Origin: UBA2357 sp046295975
GTDB taxonomy: Bacteria; Pseudomonadota; Gammaproteobacteria; Burkholderiales; Rhodocyclaceae
DNA: 64,000 nt
Direction: 5' to 3'
NCBI GenBank assembly: GCA_046295975.1
Contig: JBKBMG010000020.1
Location: forward strand, 1 to 64,000
Made by a program: the position numbers and the translations under genes. Shown here in pieces: positions 7,504 through 16,119 of this stretch (positions are counted from its first letter, which is position 1; every line of letters begins with the position of its first letter). The notes beneath the pieces were generated by a model. That model saw only the letters and a list, made by a program, of their open reading frames with translations. It ran no database searches and had not been told where the DNA came from.

Positions 7504-9989
7504 AGCTGCTTGAAACCCTGATCAGCCGCCGCCGCTTTCTGCAGGCGAGCGCGGCGGCCGGCACGGCGGGCGCGGTCGCGGGCGGGGCCGGCGTTGTGCC
7601 GGGCCTGACGACCCTGTCGCATGCCCAGTCAGCACCGGCCGCCAGTGGTGGCACCACGATCACCAAGAACATCTGCCACCAGTGTCCGGCCCGCTGCGGA
7701 ATCGACGTCTATACGACGAACGGGCGGGTGCATGCCATCTACGGGGATACGCAGCACCCGATTTCCAACGGCAAGCTCTGTCCCAAGGGGCCGCTGGGTG
7801 CCTACATCCTCTACGACCCGGATCGCTTCAAGGGGCCGATGAAGCGTACCAACCCGAACAAGGGGCGAAACGAGGATCCGGGCTTCGTGCCGATCACGTG
7901 GGACGAGGCGCTCGACATGGTGGCCGAGCGCCTCAACATGCTGCGCGACAAGGGCGAGTCGCACCGCTTTGCCTTGCTCTACGGGCGGGGCTGGGGGGCG
8001 TCCTGTGCGGGCCTGCAGGGCACTTTTGGCAAGCTCTACGGTTCGCCCAATGTCGCCATTGGCCACTCGTCCATGTGTTCGGACGGTTCGGTGATTTCGA
8101 AGAAGGCGGTGGATGGCATCGGCGGGTACAACTCCTACGACTACAAGAACGCCAACATGCTGCTGATGTTCGGCGTGGGCTTTCTCGAGGCCTTCCGTCC
8201 GTACAACAACAACATGCAGGTGTGGGGCTACATCCGCGGCGTGAAGGTGCCCAAGACCCGCATTACCGCAGTGGATGTGCATATGAACACGACCCTCGCC
8301 GGGTCGGACCGGGCGTTGCTGATCAAGCCCGGCACAGACGGCGCGCTGGCGCTGGCGATTGCCCACGTGATCCTGGCCGAGGGTTTGTGGGAGCGCAACT
8401 TCGTGGGCGACTTCCATGACGGAGTCAATCGCTTCCGCCCGGGCGAGACGGTGGATCCGGCGTTGTTCGAGGAAAAGTGGGTAAAGGGCCTGGCGGAGTG
8501 GTGGAACCTCGAGCTCAAGGATCGCACGCCGAAGTGGGCGGCCCAGGTCACCACCATCCTCGAACGCGACATTCTGGCCACGGCGCGCGAGTTCGGCACC
8601 ACCCGGCCGGCCATGGCCTTGTACGAGCGCGGCGCCCATGCCCACAGCAATGGCATTTTCAACGGCATGGCCATCCACACGCTGAATGCGCTGGTGGGGG
8701 CCTTGTATGCCGAAGGCGGGCTGGCGTACCAGATGGGGCCATCCTACGGGCCGATGCCAGTGAACGCGGACGATTTCATGGACGAGTGGGCGCAGAACGG
8801 CGCCTGGAAGAACCTGCCGCGTATCGATCTCAAGGGCCATCCGGACGGCTATCTGCTGGCCAACAACATGATGCAGGAGATCGGCCCGAACTCGCTCGCG
8901 GGCAAGCCGTACAAGCTCGATACGGTGATGTTCTACCTCAACAACCCGGTGTGGACCGCGCCCAACGGCAAGGAATGGGAGGCGGCCCTGAAGGAGTTGT
9001 TCGTCATCGAGACGTCGCCGTTTCCAAGTGAGACGGCGATGTTCGCCGACGTGATCCTACCCGACCACACTTATCTGGAACGCCTGCAGGATGCACCCAC
9101 CTATCCCTTCCAAGGATGGCCGATGACACAGTTGCGGGTGCCGGCGGTCAAGCCCTTGTATGACACCAAATACTACGGCGACACCTTGATCGAGATCGGC
9201 AAGCGCATCAAGGGGCCGATGGGCGACTACTACAAGGCGCTCGACAACTCGGAGAACGTGATCCGCCACCTCGCCAAGGGCTTCGAGAGCGACCCCGGCG
9301 ACAACGGCGTGAATTCCTTCGAGAGCTGGAAGGAAAAGGGCGTCTGGTACAAGAAGCGCTACCTCTATCGCCAGGTCGGCGGTGAGTTCTTCGAGTGGGA
9401 CGGCCAGGGCTACAACCGCTGGATGAATGCCGAGGCGGTGAAGGAAAAGCTCTTGAAAACGCCGTCGGGCAAGTTCGAGATCCGTTCCGGATGGCTTGAA
9501 GCCAATGCCGACTGGATTGCCTCCAAGACCGGCCGGGAGCGGTCCAGACTGATGTTCCCGATCTGGGAGGAACCCCAGCACCCGGGCGGGGGCGACATGT
9601 ACATGGTCACGCCCAAGGTCGCGCTCCACGCCGAAGGGCGCGGCGCCAACCTGCCGGTGGCCATTGCCAACCTCCAGCCCGCGCTGGGCGGCCGCAACAC
9701 GGTGTACATCGAGATCAACCCGAAGACCGCTCAGGCGAAGGGCATTCCGGACGGTGCGCGGGTGCGCATCAAGTCCGAGCTTGGAGCGATCGAGGGCTAT
9801 TGCAAGTACTTCGAGGGGGTGCGGCCGGACACCCTGGTGTTTCCCATGGAGCATGGCCACTGGGCACACGGGCGCTGGGCCAAGGACAGGCCGCCCGGGC
9901 ACTCCGGCGAGATCACCGTGAATCAGTCCGACCGTATCACCGGGCAGTGCAACTACTACACCACCAAGGTCAGCATCGAGCGCGCGTGA
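7500..9989 (+). CDS. arxA: Anaerobic arsenite oxidase catalytic subunit, ArxA
   Basis: An 829-residue molybdopterin enzyme of the DMSO reductase superfamily. It has a twin-arginine leader (SRRRFLQASAA at 9-19) and would be exported folded to the periplasm. Cys59-x2-Cys62-x3-Cys66-x27-Cys94 binds the N-terminal 4Fe-4S cluster. YGRGWG at 161-166 matches the XGRGWG signature that separates ArxA from the arsenate reductase ArrA. Cys193 in GHSSMCSDG is placed to ligate molybdenum, as in the ArrA/ArxA group. The reaction is As(III) to As(V) with electrons leaving via ArxB. I start at the ATG at 7500, which overlaps the arxB' stop and has GAGGAGGAG eight bases upstream. Other superfamily members (tetrathionate or polysulfide reductase) are less likely given the motif and the XSR genes. 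Confidence 0.9.
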   Translation: MKLLETLISRRRFLQASAAAGTAGAVAGGAGVVPGLTTLSHAQSAPAASGGTTITKNICHQCPARCGIDVYTTNGRVHAIYGDTQHPISNGKLCPKGPLGAYILYDPDRFKGPMKRTNPNKGRNEDPGFVPITWDEALDMVAERLNMLRDKGESHRFALLYGRGWGASCAGLQGTFGKLYGSPNVAIGHSSMCSDGSVISKKAVDGIGGYNSYDYKNANMLLMFGVGFLEAFRPYNNNMQVWGYIRGVKVPKTRITAVDVHMNTTLAGSDRALLIKPGTDGALALAIAHVILAEGLWERNFVGDFHDGVNRFRPGETVDPALFEEKWVKGLAEWWNLELKDRTPKWAAQVTTILERDILATAREFGTTRPAMALYERGAHAHSNGIFNGMAIHTLNALVGALYAEGGLAYQMGPSYGPMPVNADDFMDEWAQNGAWKNLPRIDLKGHPDGYLLANNMMQEIGPNSLAGKPYKLDTVMFYLNNPVWTAPNGKEWEAALKELFVIETSPFPSETAMFADVILPDHTYLERLQDAPTYPFQGWPMTQLRVPAVKPLYDTKYYGDTLIEIGKRIKGPMGDYYKALDNSENVIRHLAKGFESDPGDNGVNSFESWKEKGVWYKKRYLYRQVGGEFFEWDGQGYNRWMNAEAVKEKLLKTPSGKFEIRSGWLEANADWIASKTGRERSRLMFPIWEEPQHPGGGDMYMVTPKVALHAEGRGANLPVAIANLQPALGGRNTVYIEINPKTAQAKGIPDGARVRIKSELGAIEGYCKYFEGVRPDTLVFPMEHGHWAHGRWAKDRPPGHSGEITVNQSDRITGQCNYYTTKVSIERA

Positions 9990-10016
9990 TCGCCGGATCT
10001 TCAGGAGATATCAGAA

Positions 10017-10778
10017 ATGGCTAAATGGGGAATGGTCATCGACCTCGACAAGTGCACCGGCTGTCAGGCCTGTACCACGGCGTGCGCGATGGAAAACAGC
10101 CGCCTGCCAGGCGAGAACTGGCAGGACGTGCTGTTCTACAGCGAGGGCAGCTATCCGAATGTGCAGATGAAGTGGCTGCCGCGTCCGTGCATGCATTGCG
10201 AGAATCCATCGTGCGTATCGGTGTGCCCCACCAAGGCGACCTACAAGGATCCGGATGGCGGCTTCGTGCTCATCGACTGGAACAAGTGCATCGGCTGCAA
10301 GTACTGCCAGGTCGCCTGTCCCTACGGTGTGCGCTTCTACACCGACGAGAAGGCTGTGGTGCAACCGGATGTGCGCGAGGTGTTTCCGTCGTCCTCCGGC
10401 CGTCAGTGGGATCCGCCCTGGCAGGGGCCGCAGGACGATCCGTCGCGCGGCATCGGCATCCAGCCACATGGCGTGGTGTCGAAATGCACCTTCTGTCATC
10501 ACAAGGTCAGCACCGCGCCCAAGGGCGTGCCCGATCTGGACGAGGACATTCCGGAACTGAAGGAGCACGTGCCCGCCTGCGTGCGCGTGTGTGCCCCCAA
10601 GGCGCGCTTCTTCGGCGATCTGGATCATCCGGACAGCACTGTGAACAAGCTCATTGCAGACCAGCGCGGCACCCGCCTCAAGGACGAAACCGGCAACAAG
10701 CCACAGGTCTATTACCTGTCCGGCGGGGCATCGGCCGCCGTTCCGTCGCTGCGGGCGATCAACCAGGACAAGGTCTGA
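10017..10778 (+). CDS. arxB: 4Fe-4S electron-transfer subunit, ArxB
   Basis: A 253-residue protein of the DmsB/NrfC type with four ferredoxin-like cysteine sets. The first is CTGCQACTTAC near residues 15-25. The second is CMHCENPSCVSVCP near 59-72, the third CIGCKYCQVACP near 90-101, and a fourth set is spread over CTFCHHK near 157-163 and CVRVCAPKARFFGD near 186-199. It lacks a signal peptide, so it is presumably carried to the periplasm with ArxA's twin-arginine leader. It would take electrons from the molybdenum subunit and pass them to the membrane subunit. It lies 27 bases after arxA with an AGGAGATA ribosome site and 14 bases before arxC. Confidence 0.9.
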   Translation: MAKWGMVIDLDKCTGCQACTTACAMENSRLPGENWQDVLFYSEGSYPNVQMKWLPRPCMHCENPSCVSVCPTKATYKDPDGGFVLIDWNKCIGCKYCQVACPYGVRFYTDEKAVVQPDVREVFPSSSGRQWDPPWQGPQDDPSRGIGIQPHGVVSKCTFCHHKVSTAPKGVPDLDEDIPELKEHVPACVRVCAPKARFFGDLDHPDSTVNKLIADQRGTRLKDETGNKPQVYYLSGGASAAVPSLRAINQDKV

Positions 10779-10792
10779 ACGGGAGAGGAATC

Positions 10793-11935
10793 ATGACGAC
10801 AGCAACAATGGAGCGCGGCGCGGGCGGTCAACTGCCGGTGCTGGTGCTTGCGGCGATCGGTTTCGTGGTCACCGCGGCAATGGTGCTGGCCGACCTGGCC
10901 AGTCACGGCCATGCCGCCTTCAATACCAGCAACAATGGCTTGTTCTGGGGTTTTCCCATTGTGGTTTATGACTACTTCCTGTTGACATCGACAGGTATCG
11001 CCATGGTGGCCTGCTTCGGCTTCCTGTTCGTTGGTGAGTCCTTTCGCCCGCTGTTCGCGCGTAGTCTGTGGCTTGCGCTGGCCGGACTTGCCGGCGGTGT
11101 GGCGGTGTTGATGCTGGAGTTGGGGCACCCGCTGCGCGCAATCTTCCTGATCCCGTTCAGCTTTGCGTTTGCTTCGCCGCTGTACTGGAAGGTGTTGTCG
11201 GTGATCGGCTTCACGGCCTGTCTGGTGCTGCTGATGTGGCGTGCGCGCGCCCCCGGGGCCACGCTTCAGACGCTGCGCGGCCTCACACGACTGACGCTGG
11301 GCTTCGCGATCCTGGTCACTGCGCTGGCCGGGGTGGTGTACGGCTCGCAGAGTTTCCGCGCGTTCTGGGCCTCGGGCGATATCCCGGCGGCCTTCATCGT
11401 GGAATCGGTGGTCGGCGGGGTGGCGTTCGTCTACTTCTTCACGTTGCTTGCCCACGGCTTCAACGCCGCCGCCTTGCCGGATGGTGTGCGCGCGATGTTT
11501 GGCGGGCGCATGGGCGGGGTGTTTGCGTGGGCGGTGGTGCTGCACCTGGTGTTCGTGATCGGGCGCACGGTCAACGGCCTGTATGGCAATGCCGACGGTC
11601 TGCAGGCGTGGCAGCACATCGTTTCCTCGCCGCTGTACTGGCTGGAAATGCTCGCATTGGCGGTGGCGCTGACGGTGATGCTCAGCCATGGCTTGCGCCA
11701 GAGCACGGGGCTGCAGGCGCTGGCGGCGCTGCTGGTGATGGTGGCGTTGTTCATCGGGCGCTACGAATACATCATCGGCGGCCAACTGGTGCCGCTGTTC
11801 AAGGGTAGCTGGGCGCCGCCCTTGCTGTCTTACTCGCCGTCGGGCACCGAATGGCTGCTGCTGCTGATGGCGATCTTCCTGGCCAATGCCGTGAATGCGG
11901 CGGGAGCTCGCTTCGGTGTATTCGGGTCGCGTTGA
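10793..11935 (+). CDS. arxC: NrfD-type quinone-interacting membrane subunit, ArxC
   Basis: A 380-residue integral membrane protein. Eight to ten hydrophobic helices can be seen, beginning at about residues 14-34 and ending near 352-372, and the pattern is that of the NrfD/PsrC/DmsC superfamily. No haem-ligand pattern is obvious, so like NrfD proteins it probably exchanges electrons directly with quinone. It would anchor ArxAB at the outer face of the inner membrane and feed arsenite electrons to the quinone pool, and from there to nitrate or another acceptor. The start is the ATG at 10793 with GGGAGAGG upstream. A longer reading frame runs back into arxB but is only a shadow. Confidence 0.88.
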   Translation: MTTATMERGAGGQLPVLVLAAIGFVVTAAMVLADLASHGHAAFNTSNNGLFWGFPIVVYDYFLLTSTGIAMVACFGFLFVGESFRPLFARSLWLALAGLAGGVAVLMLELGHPLRAIFLIPFSFAFASPLYWKVLSVIGFTACLVLLMWRARAPGATLQTLRGLTRLTLGFAILVTALAGVVYGSQSFRAFWASGDIPAAFIVESVVGGVAFVYFFTLLAHGFNAAALPDGVRAMFGGRMGGVFAWAVVLHLVFVIGRTVNGLYGNADGLQAWQHIVSSPLYWLEMLALAVALTVMLSHGLRQSTGLQALAALLVMVALFIGRYEYIIGGQLVPLFKGSWAPPLLSYSPSGTEWLLLLMAIFLANAVNAAGARFGVFGSR

Positions 11936-12030
11936 AGGGCCGCGGCGATGGCGGGGGTCGCCCGACGGGTGCGCTCCGCGTCGGCCGACGGGCGGGATTC
12001 GATGGGGGCACCCAATACCAAGGAGTTTCG

Positions 12031-12969
12031 ATGATTGCGACGACCGTGATGACGGCCATGACCACCCGGGCCGATGCGGCGCTCGATGCGGCGCGAGCGG
12101 AGTTCTACCTGTGTCTTGCCCACGCTTTTGGACCGCCGGGGCGGCCGGGGGTGTTCGAGGCCTTGCGCGATGTGCTGGCGGATGACCTGGCCGAACTGGC
12201 CGGGCGCTGTGGCTACGACGTCGCCGCCCCGCTGGCGCAGTTGCGTGCCGCCATGACGTCGGTGCAGCCGGATGCGTTGCAGGTGTGCTACGCGCGGCTG
12301 TTTCTGGTGCCCGGAGATCCGCATCCGTCGCTCAACACCGGCGTGTATATCGACGGTGCGCTCGGCGGCGGCAGCGTGCACGCGATGGAAGCCTGTTACG
12401 CCCGGTGTGGGCTCGAGAAGCATTCGGGTTTCCTGGACCTTCCCGATCACGTGTCGGTGCAGCTTGAGTTCGTTGCCTGGTTGTTCGCAACCACGGCGGG
12501 GCTGGATGAGGCGGGGCGGGCCGGAGAGGAAGCTGGTGAGCGGAGTGTGCCGATGCGGGCGGAGGACTTCATCGACGCTTTCGTCGCACGTTGGGTTGGT
12601 ACGCTGCGTGGGGAAATCGACGCGGCGAGTGAGCGCTTCAGCCTGGGGTATCACCCCTATGCCGCGCTTGTCCGCGTGCTCGAACGCGCCGTGGCCTGCG
12701 AGTGCGCCCGCCGTGAACGGCCTGCCTTGCCGGCGGCCGACGGCACTGACCCGGAAATCGTCCGCCTGCGCGCGGAATTCGCCGGACGCATGATGACCGA
12801 GCAGGATCTCGCGGTGATTCGCGCACGCCTGGAAGCGGACGGATTGACGGCCGAGCATGTGGCCATTCCAATCGACGCACGTGACCGGGTGATGGGGCTC
12901 GCAAGCATGGTGCCGCCGTCGACCACAGCCCGGCGCGCGCTGCTTACGGGGGGGCGCAGCAGCGAATGA
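12031..12969 (+). CDS. arxD: TorD-family molybdoenzyme chaperone, ArxD
   Basis: A 312-residue cytoplasmic protein that looks mostly helical. Residues about 15-240 fit the TorD/DmsD chaperone family: an N-terminal helical bundle, then YARLFLVPGDPHPSL (about 90-104), a Tyr-rich stretch, and a C-terminal helix with HPYAALVRVLERAV (about 209-222). It should guard the twin-arginine leader of ArxA and help insert the molybdenum cofactor before export. The protein is longer than typical TorD proteins because of a C-terminal extension from about 240 that I cannot assign. The ATG at 12031 follows AAGGAG by six bases. It closes the operon and a strong hairpin follows at 13039. Confidence 0.85.
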   Translation: MIATTVMTAMTTRADAALDAARAEFYLCLAHAFGPPGRPGVFEALRDVLADDLAELAGRCGYDVAAPLAQLRAAMTSVQPDALQVCYARLFLVPGDPHPSLNTGVYIDGALGGGSVHAMEACYARCGLEKHSGFLDLPDHVSVQLEFVAWLFATTAGLDEAGRAGEEAGERSVPMRAEDFIDAFVARWVGTLRGEIDAASERFSLGYHPYAALVRVLERAVACECARRERPALPAADGTDPEIVRLRAEFAGRMMTEQDLAVIRARLEADGLTAEHVAIPIDARDRVMGLASMVPPSTTARRALLTGGRSSE

Positions 12970-13038
12970 GGCACGCTGGCGCCTGGCGGTGAAGCACCGC
13001 GGGCGCGGCGGCGTCGTCCATTCGGGAGAGGAAAGCGA

Positions 13039-13077
13039 AACGGCCTTGCCCGCGGGCGTCCCGCCGGCAAGGCCGTT
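13039..13077. terminator. Terminator between arxD and the lipoprotein gene
   Basis: AACGGCCTTGCC at 13039-13050 pairs perfectly with GGCAAGGCCGTT at 13066-13077. On the minus strand the stem is followed by TTTCGCTTT, so it best serves the leftward lipoprotein gene. It lies 70 bases after arxD and may also stop the arx transcript. Confidence 0.75.
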
Positions 13078-13118
13078 CTGACCTCGTCCAGGGGCGGAGC
13101 CCCGGGGCGCGTAAGGGA

Positions 13119-13397
13119 TTACTTCGCGCCGAGGTAGGCGTCGATCACTTCGGGCTTGTTCGATTTGACCGTCATGTTGTTGGGGCCGGCCGCAATGCGG
13201 GTCACGACTTCCTTGGGCTCCTTGTTCTTGGAAACCAGCTCGATATCCTTGTCACCTTCCTTCAGCACCCACAGGCGGCCGTCGTGTACATGGGTGTAGA
13301 AGCCTTTCTTGGCGTAGGGGTCGTTGCCAGTCTGGGCAGTGGCGCAGGCCGTGACGAACAGGGTAGAGGCGGCGATGGCCAAGGCGATCATGCGCAT
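13119..13397 (-). CDS. Small predicted lipoprotein, 92 aa
   Basis: A short exported protein. The leader MRMIALAIAASTLFVTACA ends in a lipobox (V-T-A-C, Cys18), so the mature form would be lipid-anchored. The mature part is about 74 residues with a conserved-looking core (FYTHVHDGRLWVL and PEVIDAYLGAK) and no Cys or metal motif. I do not know its role. It is read toward the arx operon, with the shared terminator between them. It stands alone, with an ATG preceded by a GGAGACAC ribosome site, and has no coupling to its upstream neighbour. Confidence 0.75.
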   Translation of the reverse strand: MRMIALAIAASTLFVTACATAQTGNDPYAKKGFYTHVHDGRLWVLKEGDKDIELVSKNKEPKEVVTRIAAGPNNMTVKSNKPEVIDAYLGAK

Positions 13398-13491
13398 GGT
13401 GTGTCTCCGGGATGCAGTTGAAAGACCCGGATGTTAGACACGTTTGGTTACGAATTTGAGACACGTCGCAGTGCCGCGTGCAACGGGGCGA

Positions 13492-13728
13492 TCAGCTTGC
13501 CCGCAGCGCGGCGTTGAGTTGGTCGATGAGTTCGGCCCAGTCGGCGTCCTCGACCAGTTCTTCGCGCAGGAAGGCGGCCTGGGCGGGGTTCCAGAACGGG
13601 GCGTCGGCCAGGCGGATGTGATCGGGCAGGGGGGAGTGGGTGCGGATGAAGGCGGCGATGGCGTCGGGATCGTCGGCGAGGCCGAGTTGGGCGAAGAGAT
13701 CCTTGAGCGCATGTACGGGCTGGTCCAT
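13492..13728 (-). CDS. DUF2789 family protein, 78 aa
   Basis: A small acidic cytoplasmic protein that matches the DUF2789 pattern along its whole length: MDQPVHALKDLFAQLGL, then FIRTHSPL, a FW-x3-Q-x2-FL segment, and DADWAELIDQL near the C terminus. The function of this family is unknown. The ATG at 13726-13728 follows a CAGGAGACTG ribosome site and gives the usual family length of about 75-80 residues. Longer frames through this region belong to the shadow of the MFS gene. Confidence 0.85.
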   Translation of the reverse strand: MDQPVHALKDLFAQLGLADDPDAIAAFIRTHSPLPDHIRLADAPFWNPAQAAFLREELVEDADWAELIDQLNAALRAS

Positions 13729-13847
13729 GGCAGTCTCCTGGTGGCGCGGGGCCGAAGTAGGGCGCTGAGGAAGCGGGGTTGGGGGAGGAACACCTCCCCC
13801 TGCCACCATAGCCATTGTGCCGTCCGAATGAAAGCGCGCGTGCGGGC

Positions 13848-15152
13848 CTATGCGCCGTGGGCGGGGCGGGTGCGCAGGTCGGGCAGCCAGAACGCGACCA
13901 CGCCCAGCAGCGGCAGCCAGGCGCACACCTGGTACATGAAGCCGATGCTGGTGGCGTCGGCAAGGCGGCCGAGCACCACCGCGCCGATGCCCGCCATGCC
14001 GAAGGCGAAGCCGAAGAACAGGCCGGAGATCATGCCCACCCGGCCGGGCACCAGCTCTTGCGCATAGACCACGATGGCGGAAAAGGCCGATGCCAGGATC
14101 AGGCCGATGATGACCACCAGCACGCCGGTCCACAGCAGGTTGGCGTGCGGCAGCAGCAGGGTGAACGGGGCGACGCCGAGAATCGATACCCAGATCACGA
14201 TCTTGCGGCCGATGCGGTCGCCGATGGGCCCGCCCGCCAGGGTGCCCGCGGCCACTGCGCCGAGGAAGGCGAAGAGGTAGAGCTGGGCGGTGGTGACCGA
14301 CACCGCGAAGCGGTCCATGAGGTAGAAGGTGAAGTAGCTGTGCAGGCTGGCCAGGTAGAAGTACTTGGAGAAGATCAGCGTGCCCAGGATGGCGAGTGTG
14401 CCCAGCACGCGCTGGCGTTGCCGCCGCCGCGCCAGGGCTTCGCCGGCATCGGCGGCGCTGGCGGGGCGTGCCGGACGCGGGGCCAGGCGATGGCGGTTGT
14501 CGCGATACCAGTTGCCGATGCGCCACAGCAGCACGATGCCGAACAGTGCCGCGACGGCGAACCAGGCGATGCTCGCCTGGCCGTTGGGCAGGATCACCAG
14601 GGCGGCGAGCAGCGGCCCGAGGGCGGAGCCGAGGTTGCCCCCGACCTGGAACAGGGATTGCGCCAGGCCATGGCGACGCCCGGCCGCCATGCGCGCGACG
14701 CGCGATGCCTCGGGGTGGAACACCGACGAGCCGGTGCCGATCAGCACCGCGGCGAGCAGCACGAAGTAGAACCCGGGGGCGACCGACAGCAGCATCAGCC
14801 CGACCAGGGTGAAGCCCATGCCGGCGGCCAGGGAGTAGGGCAGTGGCCGCTTGTCCGCATACAGGCCGATCCAGGGTTGCAGCAGCGAGGCGGACAACTG
14901 GTAGACCAGGGTGATCATGCCGATCTGGGTGAAGCTCAACTGGAAGCTCGCCTGCAGCATGGGATAGATCGCCAGCAGGATGGACTGGATCATGTCGTTG
15001 GTGAGATGCGCGACGCTGATCCCGCCGAGTACGGCGAAGGCGGTGGCGCTTGCCGCCACGGTGGCCGGTTTGGCCGTGGCGATGCCGCCGGCCGCCAGGC
15101 TGGCGCCGGTATCCGGAGCTTGGGGGTGGTCGGGGTGGGGGCTGCGCGGCAT
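13848..15152 (-). CDS. MFS transporter, fosmidomycin-resistance (Fsr) type
   Basis: A 434-residue transporter of the major facilitator superfamily with about twelve membrane helices. The inter-helix motif GPIGDRIGRK (about residues 324-333) is typical of the loop between helices in each half, and GLYADKRPLPY is the counterpart in the first half. A central cytoplasmic loop rich in Arg and Ala (near 215-235) divides the halves. The closest type I recognise is the Fsr/fosmidomycin-resistance group, which exports small organic drugs. The natural substrate is unknown. The ATG at 15152 is preferred over an upstream one at 15326, because the extra 58 residues are Pro/Arg-rich and precede the real N terminus. 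Confidence 0.85.
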   Translation of the reverse strand: MPRSPHPDHPQAPDTGASLAAGGIATAKPATVAASATAFAVLGGISVAHLTNDMIQSILLAIYPMLQASFQLSFTQIGMITLVYQLSASLLQPWIGLYADKRPLPYSLAAGMGFTLVGLMLLSVAPGFYFVLLAAVLIGTGSSVFHPEASRVARMAAGRRHGLAQSLFQVGGNLGSALGPLLAALVILPNGQASIAWFAVAALFGIVLLWRIGNWYRDNRHRLAPRPARPASAADAGEALARRRQRQRVLGTLAILGTLIFSKYFYLASLHSYFTFYLMDRFAVSVTTAQLYLFAFLGAVAAGTLAGGPIGDRIGRKIVIWVSILGVAPFTLLLPHANLLWTGVLVVIIGLILASAFSAIVVYAQELVPGRVGMISGLFFGFAFGMAGIGAVVLGRLADATSIGFMYQVCAWLPLLGVVAFWLPDLRTRPAHGA

Positions 15153-15476
15153 GGCCGGTCTCGATTGGGGTAAACCCGGAAGCTTACCGGTTGGTAGGCG
15201 GGGTGTGAACCCGCGAGGCGGGGGGCGGGCGCAGGGCGCGAGGGGGCAGGGAGGCGAAGCCGACAAGCGGCGCCAGGAGACAAGAGCGGGGTGATTGCGG
15301 GGTGATTGCGGCGTGATAGGCTGCACGCGCGCACCGGGCAGTGCTTTGCGCGTTGACTTATTGCTTTATAGGTGAAATATTTAAGTCGATTCAATTCCGG
15401 CCGTCGCCCGCCACCTGCCCCTCGCCCTGCCTGCGGCGGGGCTGCGTGCAACGGCATCTGCCTGTGGAGCTTGCGC
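15153..15476. other. Intergenic region between the MFS gene and kynB
   Basis: A divergent control region of about 320 bases. It holds two or three imperfect copies of GGGTGATTGC near 15291-15315 and an AT-rich stretch from 15350. TTGACT at 15353-15358 could be a -35 element for kynB, with a poor -10 (TATTTA at 15378-15383, spacing 19), so any sigma-70 promoter here is weak or activator-dependent. No gene or RNA was recognised. Confidence 0.5.
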
Positions 15477-16103
15477 GTGTTGATCGACATCAGCCCTGCG
15501 ATTCACCCCGAACTGCCGGTTTGGCCTGGGGATGCGCCGGTGGTGTTCGAGCGCACCTGGAGCATCGGGCCGGACTGTCCGGTGAATGTCTCCAAGATCA
15601 GCCTTTCCACCCACACCGGCGCGCACGTGGATGCGCCGTTTCATTTCGACCCCGAAGGCGCCGCCATCGACCAGGTGGACCTGGACACCTACGTGGGGCC
15701 GTGCCGGGTGATCCACGTTTTCGACGCGCCGGGCGGGCTGGTCGATCCGGCGCAGCTTGCCGGCCGGCTCGACGGCTGCCCGCCGCGGGTGCTGTTCCGC
15801 ACCTATGCGCGGGCGCCCGTGCGGCGTTGGGACAGCGCCTTCAGCGCGGTGGCGGTGGCAACGGTGGAGCTGCTCGCCCAGGCCGGCGTGCGCCTGATCG
15901 GGCTGGACACGCCGTCGCTGGACCCGGAAAGCGCCAAGACCATGGACGCCCATCTGGCGGTGTGCCGTCACCGCATGGTGATTCTCGAAGGCCTGGTGCT
16001 GGACGAGGTGGCCGAAGGCGATTACGAACTGATTGCACTGCCGCTGAAACTGGCAGGCCTGGATGCCTCGCCCGTGCGCGCGGTGTTGCGGCCGCTTGCT
16101 TGA
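15477..16103 (+). CDS. kynB: Kynurenine formamidase (KynB)
   Basis: The metal-dependent arylformamidase that hydrolyses N-formylkynurenine to kynurenine and formate in tryptophan breakdown. The motif HTGAHVD (His46, His50, Asp52) is the metal-binding signature of the cyclase/KynB family. The N terminus LIDISPAIHPELPVWPGD is typical. I choose the GTG at 15477: a GGAG lies eight bases upstream and the protein becomes 208 residues, the usual length. An ATG at 15372 would add 35 unrelated residues. It is followed by kynU 16 bases later, so the two act in sequence. No kynA (tryptophan dioxygenase) lies in the window. Confidence 0.92.
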   Translation: MLIDISPAIHPELPVWPGDAPVVFERTWSIGPDCPVNVSKISLSTHTGAHVDAPFHFDPEGAAIDQVDLDTYVGPCRVIHVFDAPGGLVDPAQLAGRLDGCPPRVLFRTYARAPVRRWDSAFSAVAVATVELLAQAGVRLIGLDTPSLDPESAKTMDAHLAVCRHRMVILEGLVLDEVAEGDYELIALPLKLAGLDASPVRAVLRPLA

Positions 16104-16119
16104 GGACCAAGGACCCACC

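Noticed and set aside
7500..9989. ArxA as arsenate reductase ArrA or as DMSO/tetrathionate reductase
   Set aside because: The YGRGWG motif and the arxXSR plus arxB'BCD neighbours fit ArxA; ArrA has a different residue pattern at this position.
15353..15383. A firm sigma-70 promoter for kynB
   Set aside because: The -35 is good (TTGACT), but no acceptable -10 lies at 16-18 bases.
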